DNA from: UBA5429 sp942493315
Lineage (GTDB): Bacteria > Bacteroidota > Bacteroidia > Bacteroidales > WCHB1-69
Assembly (NCBI GenBank): GCA_942493315.1
Contig: OW818690.1
Coordinates: forward strand, 1,178,001 to 1,242,000
Direction of reading: 5' to 3'
Length of the DNA stretch: 64,000 nucleotides
Shown: in pieces, positions 27,736 to 34,826 of the stretch
How positions within the stretch are numbered: the first letter of the stretch is position 1
Layout: the number at the start of each line of letters is the position of its first letter
Notes under the pieces: model-generated
The model's database searches: none
What the model saw: the letters and a program-made list of their open reading frames with translations, nothing else
What the model was told of the DNA's origin: nothing
Position numbers and translations under genes: made by a program

Positions 27736-28998
27736 ATGAACAAGAAAACCTTTCTATTTATTTTTCTTTTTTTTCTAAATTTAACTACATTTGCCGGTTA
27801 CATTTTTATCCCAATGGATTTAGCTCAAAAAAACCATTTGAAAGCTTATGGGATTGCCTTTTTTTCAATTTCAAAAGGGATAGATGTAAGTTGGTTGCTT
27901 AACTATAAAGGGGGTAGTTTTATGTTGTACTATAATGCTGCCATTGAAAAAGAGTGTGTGATCAGAGGGATTACTTATGAAGTGATTGCAGATTTACAAG
28001 CCAGTACAATACTTTCTGAAATTGGATCCAATGACAACAATATGGATGAGATCAGACTTACTAAAGTGCCCAAAATTGCCGTATATTCTCCAAAAAACAA
28101 ATTACCTTGGGATGATGCAGTAACATTAGCACTTACGTATGCTGAGATTCCTTATGATGTAATTTATGATGAGGAAGTGTTAAACGGAGAATTACCCAAA
28201 TATGACTGGCTCCATTTACATCATGAAGATTTTACCGGACAATTTGGAAAGTTCTGGGCGAGTTATCGGAATGCCTCCTGGTATGTTGACGATGTAAACT
28301 CCAATAATGCTATGGCACAAAAGATGGGTTTTGAAAAAGTATCCTTAATGAAATTAGCAGTTGCTAAAAAAATCAGAGATTTTGTTGCTGGTGGGGGATA
28401 TCTGTTTGCGATGTGTTCAGGACCGGATAGTTTTGATATTGCATTAGCTGCCGATGGAGTTGATATTTGTGATACTCCTTTTGATGGTGATCCAATGGAT
28501 CCAAATGCTCAAAGTAAATTAAACTACGAAAACTGTATTGCTTTTACTGATTTTAAAATTGTAACCAATCCCTATACTTATGAAATTTCAGATATTGATG
28601 TAGACCCAAGTATTCATTTAAACAATAAAAAGAATGACTATTTTACACTATTTGAGTTTTCAGCCAAATGGGATCCGGTTCCTACCATGTTATGTCAAAA
28701 TCATCAAAATGTGATTTCCGGTTTTATGGGACAAACTACTGCATTTAGAAGATCAAAACTGAAACCAAACGTTACTATTTTAGGAGATTCTAAACAATTT
28801 GATGAAGTGAGATACATTCATTGCGAATATGGAAAGGGAACTTTTACTTTTTACAGTGGACATGATCCGGATGATTATCAACATCTTATCTATGATCCAC
28901 CTACAGATTTAGGTCTTTTTCCAAATTCTCCCGGCTACCGGCTGATACTAAATAATGTACTATTTCCGGCTGCCAAAAAAGAAAAACAAAAAACTTAA
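27736..28998 (+). CDS. Secreted GATase1-like protein, often mislabelled asparagine synthetase B
   Basis: 420 residues with a signal peptide (MNKKTFLFIFLFFLNLTTFA). The body looks like a class I glutamine-amidotransferase-like fold: a Rossmann-type start (KIAVYSPKNKLPWDD), then GGGYLFAMCSGPDSFDIALAA with a nucleophile-elbow Cys, and a closing GKGTFTFYSGHDPDD...LNNVLFP. Close Bacteroidota relatives are often annotated asparagine synthetase B, but no asparagine-synthetase domain is visible and the protein is exported. It is the last gene before rho. Confidence 0.65.
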   Translation: MNKKTFLFIFLFFLNLTTFAGYIFIPMDLAQKNHLKAYGIAFFSISKGIDVSWLLNYKGGSFMLYYNAAIEKECVIRGITYEVIADLQASTILSEIGSNDNNMDEIRLTKVPKIAVYSPKNKLPWDDAVTLALTYAEIPYDVIYDEEVLNGELPKYDWLHLHHEDFTGQFGKFWASYRNASWYVDDVNSNNAMAQKMGFEKVSLMKLAVAKKIRDFVAGGGYLFAMCSGPDSFDIALAADGVDICDTPFDGDPMDPNAQSKLNYENCIAFTDFKIVTNPYTYEISDIDVDPSIHLNNKKNDYFTLFEFSAKWDPVPTMLCQNHQNVISGFMGQTTAFRRSKLKPNVTILGDSKQFDEVRYIHCEYGKGTFTFYSGHDPDDYQHLIYDPPTDLGLFPNSPGYRLILNNVLFPAAKKEKQKT

Positions 28999-29019
28999 TC
29001 GTAGTATCATTTTTTTTTA

Positions 29020-29028
29020 TATTTTTGC
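29020..29028 (+). promoter_or_regulatory. -7 box for rho
   Basis: TATTTTTGC, about 90 bases ahead of the rho start codon. The long leader gives room for the autoregulation known for rho in other bacteria. Confidence 0.5.
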
Positions 29029-29116
29029 AGCGTAATTTTTTATTCCTTTCCTGATTTACAATTTATAGTTCTTTATAAGTACCTTTTACACTCAACATTT
29101 TATTTTAAATAAATTT

Positions 29117-30949
29117 ATGACCAATCCTCAAGAAAATGGGCGCAAGAGAAAGAGAATCTCTTCTCCAATTGCAACATCAGATACAAACAAAATAAAAGAG
29201 AGTTCATTAACCTCTCGTCAATCAACAAAATCTGTTTCTGAAGAAGCAAATCCAATGATTGAAGAAACACAAGAAATGTTTGTTCCGATTGAAGAGAATG
29301 TTCAACATTTTCAAAGTGAAGACACAAAATCGGAACCGAAAACAAGAGGAAGACGAAAGATATCTGAAACAATCCCAAAATCTCAACTTCTTTCTATTGA
29401 TGAACTTGAACAAATGGAACGTAAAGCCAGAGCTCAAAGTTTAGCATCTTTAGCAGAAGAAGAAGAAGAGAAAGAGGAAAAGAAAAAGGAATATTCCTAT
29501 AGAGATAAAGTGGCACAGGAAAGAACTAAAAAGTTTGACGCCAATGCTGAAAGAACTCCAAGAAAACAACATCCAAAACCAAATATACCTAAAGAAATTT
29601 CTGATGAATTGTTTTTGGATGATGATACTTTAGTTCATGAAATTATTGAAGTTGAGTTAACGGAAGAAGAGATTGCTGCAGCTAATCAAATTGTTGAAGC
29701 TGAAATTGAATCAGATAATGATGATGAGGAAACAGTAGAAAAAACAGAATTGGATGTCGCAAAATCGACCCCAAGTTATGAACGTCCGGAACCTAAAGAT
29801 GAATATTGGGATCTGATCATGAATTCTGAGTTTAACGGAGCCATCAGTGGAGAAGGTGTTCTTGAAATCACCAATGATAACTGTGGATTCTTACGCTCTT
29901 CAGATTATAACTATCTTCCTTCACCTGATGATGTTTATGTATCCAGTGCTCAAATCAAACTATTTGGATTGAAAAATGGGGATACAATTTTGGGAACCAT
30001 CAGACCTCCTAGAAATGGTGAAAAATATTTTCCGCTTACACATATCGACCTAATCAATGGTAAATCACCTGAGGAGATCAGAGATAGAATACCATTTGAT
30101 TATCTTACTCCTATGTTTCCTGATGAAAAAATCAATCTAACAGCTCATTCAGGATCCAATCTTTGTACCAGAGTGATAGATCTTTTTGCCCCTATCGGAA
30201 AAGGACAAAGAGGATTAATCGTAGCGCAACCAAAAACCGGTAAAACAGTATTATTGAAAGAGATAGCCAACGCTATCGCTGCCAATCATCCTGAAATCTA
30301 TTTGATTATTTTATTGATTGATGAACGTCCTGAAGAGGTTACTGATATGCAAAGAAGCGTTAAAGCAGAAGTGGTTTCCTCCACTTTTGATGAACCTGCA
30401 GAACGTCACGTAAAAATCGCCAATATTATTTTGGAAAAGGCAAAAAGAATGGTGGAATGTGGACATGATGTATGTATTTTGTTAGATTCTATCACCCGTT
30501 TAGCACGTGCTTTCAATACCGTTCAACCTGCATCCGGAAAAGTATTATCCGGTGGGGTAGAAGCCAATGCGCTTCAAAAACCAAAACGATTCTTCGGTGC
30601 TGCCAGAAATATTGAAAATGGAGGATCGCTTACTATTATCTCCACTGCTTTGACTGATACCGGTTCCAGAATGGATGAGGTGATCTTCGAAGAGTTTAAA
30701 GGTACCGGTAATATGGAATTACAATTGGATAGAAGATTATCTAATAAAAGAATCTATCCTGCTGTGGATATCGTTTCCTCAAGTACCCGTCGTGATGACT
30801 TGTTACAAAGTCCTGAAACATTACAAAGAGTTTGGATTTTAAGAAATCACCTTGCCGACATGACCACAATCGAAGCGATGGAGTTCATCAAAGATAGAAT
30901 GAACCGGACCAAATCAAATGAAGAGTTTTTAGTAACGATGAACGGGTAG
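29117..30949 (+). CDS. rho: Transcription termination factor Rho with long charged N-terminal extension
   Basis: 610 residues, compared with about 419 in E. coli. Residues 1 to about 230 form a charged, low-complexity extension rich in Glu, Lys and Arg. The core then starts with the RNA-binding cold-shock-like domain (ISGEGVLEITNDNCGFLRS, DVYVSSAQI). The hexamer ATPase has PKTGKTVLLKEIANAI (P-loop), LLIDERPEEVTDM and the Walker B ILLDSITRLARAFN. Large N-terminal insertions are common in Bacteroidota Rho and may add RNA or protein contacts. A GTCTATA array starts a few bases after the stop. Confidence 0.97.
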   Translation: MTNPQENGRKRKRISSPIATSDTNKIKESSLTSRQSTKSVSEEANPMIEETQEMFVPIEENVQHFQSEDTKSEPKTRGRRKISETIPKSQLLSIDELEQMERKARAQSLASLAEEEEEKEEKKKEYSYRDKVAQERTKKFDANAERTPRKQHPKPNIPKEISDELFLDDDTLVHEIIEVELTEEEIAAANQIVEAEIESDNDDEETVEKTELDVAKSTPSYERPEPKDEYWDLIMNSEFNGAISGEGVLEITNDNCGFLRSSDYNYLPSPDDVYVSSAQIKLFGLKNGDTILGTIRPPRNGEKYFPLTHIDLINGKSPEEIRDRIPFDYLTPMFPDEKINLTAHSGSNLCTRVIDLFAPIGKGQRGLIVAQPKTGKTVLLKEIANAIAANHPEIYLIILLIDERPEEVTDMQRSVKAEVVSSTFDEPAERHVKIANIILEKAKRMVECGHDVCILLDSITRLARAFNTVQPASGKVLSGGVEANALQKPKRFFGAARNIENGGSLTIISTALTDTGSRMDEVIFEEFKGTGNMELQLDRRLSNKRIYPAVDIVSSSTRRDDLLQSPETLQRVWILRNHLADMTTIEAMEFIKDRMNRTKSNEEFLVTMNG

Positions 30950-30953
30950 ATTA

Positions 30954-30981
30954 GTCCATAGTCTATAGTCTATAGTCTATA
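30954..30981. repeat. GTCTATA heptamer array just after rho
   Basis: Four 7-base units (GTCCATA, then GTCTATA three times) begin 4 bases after the rho stop codon. A further GTCTATA unit lies at 31112-31118, on the other side of a small inverted-repeat element. The array looks split by that insertion. Confidence 0.8.
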
Positions 30982-31104
30982 GAGGCTGTGTAAAAACTCC
31001 AAAAAATTCCGCTTTTTCTTTAAATTCTACGACCCCCTATTGGAGCTTGATTTCAAATATTCAATTCTCAGAGGCCGAATTTTTATTTTTGCACACGCTC
31101 TATA
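30978..31104. mobile_element. Possible MITE-like element with imperfect terminal inverted repeats
   Basis: The ends TATAGAGGCTGTGTAAAAA (30978-30996) and the reverse complement of 31086-31104, TATAGAGCGTGTGCAAAAA, match at 16 of 19 positions; similarity continues inwards (AAAAATTCCGC against AAAAATTCGGC). If the element proper is GAGGC...CGCTC (30982-31100), TATA flanks both sides and could be a target-site duplication. The inside is non-coding. It sits within a GTCTATA array. No transposase is nearby, so it would need help from elsewhere; a simple stem-loop is the alternative. Confidence 0.4.
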
Positions 31105-31127
31105 GCATTTAGTCTATAGTTTTGGAT

Positions 31128-31435
31128 CATCGACCATCGACCATCGACCATCGACTATCGACCATCGACTATTGACCATCGACCATTGACCATCGACCAT
31201 TGACCATCGACTATTGACCATCGACCATTGACCATCGACCATTGACCATCGACCATCGACTATTGACCATCGACCATTGACCATCGACTATTGACCATCG
31301 ACTATTGACCATCGACTATCGACCATCGACCATCGACCATCGACCATCGACCATTGACCATTGACCATCGACCATCGACCATTGACCATCGACCATCGAC
31401 CATTGACCATCGACCATCGACTATTGACCATTCAG
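31128..31435. repeat. Large (C/T)AT(C/T)GAC heptamer array, 43 units
   Basis: 43 intact 7-base units run without a break from 31128 to 31428, then one degenerate unit. Only positions 1 and 4 vary, always C or T: CATCGAC is the commonest, with CATTGAC, TATTGAC and a few TATCGAC. The right end enters the coding sequence of the minus-strand IVP gene and supplies its stop codon. On the plus strand the units are C-rich and G-poor. Confidence 0.95.
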
Positions 31436-31768
31436 ATAAGATAACATTTTTTGAATTCCATAAATGATTTGATTAAGCTTATTTCTTAATTCATCTGCTT
31501 GAAGTTTATTGCAATAACCTAAATCTTCAGACAAATAGAGCATGCTTTTTACTTCAGCGCAGCTTCCTTTTGCAATTTGAAGATATCGAGCAAATAATTT
31601 ATCACTTCCAGATTCACAACCTTCAGCAATATTGTTACTTATTGATACTGAAGCTCTTTGAATTTGATCTTTTAACCCAAAATCTTTAGAGTTTACAAAT
31701 AAAAGATAGATTTCGCGGCAAATTAGTTGTGAATCTTGCCAGATTCTTAGATTTTCAAAGTTTCTCAT
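31421..31768 (-). CDS. Four-helix-bundle protein, 23S rRNA intervening-sequence (IVP/S23) family
   Basis: 115 residues. The N-terminal MRNFENLRIWQDSQLICREIY and the central LKDQIQRASVSISNNIAEG are signature segments of the IVP family, small helical-bundle proteins first found in insertions within 23S rRNA genes and related to the Avd accessory of diversity-generating retroelements. Here the gene stands alone between rho and uvrA, with no rRNA or reverse transcriptase nearby. It lies between two heptamer arrays; its last codons and its TAG are part of the array at 31128-31435. The role of stand-alone copies is unknown. Confidence 0.88.
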   Translation of the reverse strand: MRNFENLRIWQDSQLICREIYLLFVNSKDFGLKDQIQRASVSISNNIAEGCESGSDKLFARYLQIAKGSCAEVKSMLYLSEDLGYCNKLQADELRNKLNQIIYGIQKMLSYLNGQ

Positions 31769-31874
31769 CGTGGTAGTTTTTTAGTAGATTATTTAGAATT
31801 TTTTACAAAAATAATTAATAAAATTGAAAACAACAAATTTATTTTAAAATAAAAAATTAATCTTAACTATTTAC

Positions 31875-31986
31875 TATCGACTATCGACTATTGACTATCG
31901 ACTATCGACTATCGACTATTGACTATCGACTATCGACTATCGACTATTGACTATCGACTATCGACTATTGACTATCGACTATCGAC
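31875..31986. repeat. TAT(C/T)GAC heptamer array, 16 units
   Basis: Sixteen exact 7-base units, all starting with T (12 TATCGAC and 4 TATTGAC), preceded by a degenerate TATTTAC. Same orientation as the array at 31128, on the other side of the IVP gene. It ends 7 bases from the uvrA stop codon. Confidence 0.95.
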
Positions 31987-31993
31987 GTAATCC

Positions 31994-34816
31994 CTATAAA
32001 ACCTCCATTAAATACTCCCAAGTAAACCCAATCTGTTGTTTTACAATCTCTTCCGGTGTTCCTTTTGCCAGGATCATCCCGCCGTTTCTGCCCCCTTCAG
32101 GACCTAAGTCAATGACGTAATCTGCTAACTTGATCACATCCATGTTGTGTTCAATAATGAGAACTGTATTGCCCCTTTCTACCAAGATGTTTAAGACATT
32201 CATCAAAATGGCTATATCCTGAAAATGGAGCCCTGTTGTAGGTTCATCCAGGATATAAAAGGTGTTTCCGGTATCTCTTTTGGATAACTCTTCAGCTAAC
32301 TTAACCCTTTGTGCTTCACCACCCGATAATGTTGTGGAGGATTGTCCCAATCGGATGTATCCTAAACCAACATCAACTAATGTTTTTAATTTCTGATAAA
32401 TATAAGGGATGTTTTCAAAGAAATCTAAAGCAGTTTCAATGTCCATCTCCAACACATCGTATATAGATTTTCCTTTATAGCGAATCTCTAAGGTTTCATC
32501 GTTGTATCTCTTGCCATTACATTTTTCACAGGTCACATAAACATCCGGTAAGAAGTTCATTTCTATGGTTTTAACGCCACCTCCTTTGCACTCTTCACAA
32601 CGTCCTCCTGGTACATTGAAGGAGAATCTGCCCGGTTTGTATCCTCTGATTTTTGCTTCCGGAAGTGCCGCAAACAATTTTCTGATCTCATCGAAAACGC
32701 CTACATAAGTAGCAGGATTTGATCTGGGCGTTTTCCCAATAGGATGCTGGTCAATCTCAATCACTTTATCAATATGATCTAATCCAATGATCTCTTTATA
32801 TGGTAATGGGGTTTTTTCTGCTCTGAAATAATATTTATTGAGAATAGGATATAATGTTTCATTGATCAATGTTGACTTTCCACTACCGGAAACACCTGTC
32901 ACACAGATCATTTTACCTAATGGGAAATCAATAGATACATTTTTCAAATTGTTACCCGTAGCCCCTTTAAGAGTTAAAGTCTTTCCATTTCCTTTTCTTC
33001 TTTTTTTAGGAACCTCAATTTTTAATCTTCCGGAAAGATAATCAGCAGTTAGTGTATGAGCCTGCATCATTTCCTCATAAGTGCCGGCAAACACAATTTT
33101 TCCACCATGTTCACCTGCAAAAGGACCAATATCCACAATGTAATCCGCGGCTTTCATCATATCAGCATCGTGCTCAACGACAATGACAGAATTCTCGTTG
33201 TCTCTGAGGTTTTGTAATGATTTGATTAGTTTGTGATTATCTCTTTGATGAAGCCCGATACTGGGTTCATCTAAAATGTATAAAACATTGACTAACTGAG
33301 AACTGATCTGAGTCGCCAGTCTAATCCGTTGTGCTTCCCCTCCTGAAAGGGATTTGGAAGGTCTGTGTAAAGAAAGATACTGAATACCTACATCTGTAAG
33401 AAAATCTAAACGGGAAGAGATCTCACGAATTATTTCATAAGCGATTAGCTTTTGCTGTTCCGAAAGATATTGATCGCACCCTTTGATCCATTCACTCAAA
33501 TCTGAAATATCCATCAAGGAGAGTTGGGCAATATTTTTATCGCCGATTCTAAAGGATAATGATTCTTTTTTTAGTCTAGCACCATGACATTCAGGACACT
33601 GCAATTCATTGATAAATTGGTTAACCCATTTCTTGATAGATGCAGGAACACTGTCAATATCAATGTTATTCATAAAGGTAACCACACCTTCGAAGTAGGT
33701 TTTTGTAGGAGATAACCCACTGATTACGGAAGGAATGTAGATCGGATCGGGACTACCATACAAAATGTAGTTGAGATTTTGTTCACTAATATTTTCAATC
33801 GGTTCATTCAGTGAAAAATCGTATTTATTGGCTAAAGCTTCTAATTGTTTGAAAATCTGACTATGTTTAGAATTTCCAACCACTTCTATGCCTCCTCCGT
33901 TAATTGATCTCTTTTTATCAGGAATGATTTTATCTAAATCCATCTCTAAAATGTACCCTAATCCATTACATTTCGGACAAGCACCATAAGGAGAATTGAA
34001 TGAAAAAGTATTGGGCTCAGGTTCCGGATAGGAGATCCCGGTTGTAGGACACATCAGCTCTTTACTGAAGTTTTTAATCTGATTGGCATCAACATCCAAA
34101 ACGGCCAAAGTTCCTTTTCCTTGTTTAAGTGCTAATCTTACAGAATTAGCCAGACGAACTTTTGTTTGTTCCCGAATTAAAATATTGTCTATAATCACTT
34201 CAATATCATGAACTTTGTACCGATCTAACTGCAAATTCAAGGATAACTGCACCACCTCCCCATCTACTCTTACTTTGGTATATCCCTGTTTGCGGATATT
34301 TTCAAATAACTCTTTGTAATGCCCTTTTCTCCCTTTTATCAATGGAGCCAAAATTAATATATTCCTATTGTCGTACTGTTCTGTAATGATCCCTATCAGT
34401 TCCTTTTCATGATAACTGATCATCTTTTCACCGGTTATATATGAGTAAGCAGTTGCAGCCCTTGCGTATAATAAACGAAGAAAGTCATACACTTCAGTGA
34501 TGGTTCCCACTGTAGAACGAGGATTTTTATTAACTGTTTTTTGTTCTATTGAAATTACAGGATTTAAACCTGAAATTTTATCTACATCCGGATGTTCTAA
34601 GTTGCCAATAAACTGACGCGCATAAGAGGAGAAAGTTTCCATATATCTCCTTTGTCCTTCTGCGTAAATAGTATCAAAAGCCAATGAAGATTTTCCACTC
34701 CCACTTAAGCCGGTTATAACAACCAGTTTTTGGTGCGGAATCTCCAAAGAAACATTCTGAAGATTGTTCTCTCTAGCTCCTGTGATAATCAGCTTATCTT
34801 CAATAAATTCGTTCAT
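31994..34816 (-). CDS. uvrA: Excinuclease ABC subunit A
   Basis: 940 residues, full length for UvrA, the DNA-damage sensor of nucleotide excision repair. Two ABC ATPase modules are present, with P-loops GLSGSGKSSLAF and GVSGSGKSTLIN and signatures LSGGEAQRIRLA and LSGGEAQRVKLA. Zinc-binding cysteine pairs occur as CPKCNGLGY, CPECHGARL and the CEECKGGG...CEKCNGKRY module. The gene follows alaS after 10 bases on the same strand, so the two may be co-transcribed; uvrB is not in the window. Confidence 0.98.
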   Translation of the reverse strand: MNEFIEDKLIITGARENNLQNVSLEIPHQKLVVITGLSGSGKSSLAFDTIYAEGQRRYMETFSSYARQFIGNLEHPDVDKISGLNPVISIEQKTVNKNPRSTVGTITEVYDFLRLLYARAATAYSYITGEKMISYHEKELIGIITEQYDNRNILILAPLIKGRKGHYKELFENIRKQGYTKVRVDGEVVQLSLNLQLDRYKVHDIEVIIDNILIREQTKVRLANSVRLALKQGKGTLAVLDVDANQIKNFSKELMCPTTGISYPEPEPNTFSFNSPYGACPKCNGLGYILEMDLDKIIPDKKRSINGGGIEVVGNSKHSQIFKQLEALANKYDFSLNEPIENISEQNLNYILYGSPDPIYIPSVISGLSPTKTYFEGVVTFMNNIDIDSVPASIKKWVNQFINELQCPECHGARLKKESLSFRIGDKNIAQLSLMDISDLSEWIKGCDQYLSEQQKLIAYEIIREISSRLDFLTDVGIQYLSLHRPSKSLSGGEAQRIRLATQISSQLVNVLYILDEPSIGLHQRDNHKLIKSLQNLRDNENSVIVVEHDADMMKAADYIVDIGPFAGEHGGKIVFAGTYEEMMQAHTLTADYLSGRLKIEVPKKRRKGNGKTLTLKGATGNNLKNVSIDFPLGKMICVTGVSGSGKSTLINETLYPILNKYYFRAEKTPLPYKEIIGLDHIDKVIEIDQHPIGKTPRSNPATYVGVFDEIRKLFAALPEAKIRGYKPGRFSFNVPGGRCEECKGGGVKTIEMNFLPDVYVTCEKCNGKRYNDETLEIRYKGKSIYDVLEMDIETALDFFENIPYIYQKLKTLVDVGLGYIRLGQSSTTLSGGEAQRVKLAEELSKRDTGNTFYILDEPTTGLHFQDIAILMNVLNILVERGNTVLIIEHNMDVIKLADYVIDLGPEGGRNGGMILAKGTPEEIVKQQIGFTWEYLMEVL

Positions 34817-34826
34817 TTTTAGTGTA

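Noticed and set aside
26806..28998. A ptb-buk butyrate operon
   Set aside because: The gene after ptb has a signal peptide and a GATase-like fold and is not an acyl kinase.
31421..31768. A diversity-generating retroelement around the IVP/Avd-like protein
   Set aside because: No reverse transcriptase, and no template/variable repeat pair, is seen in the flanking sequence.
31128..31986. Heptamer arrays as a CRISPR array
   Set aside because: Units are contiguous 7-mers with no spacers, and no cas gene is in the window.
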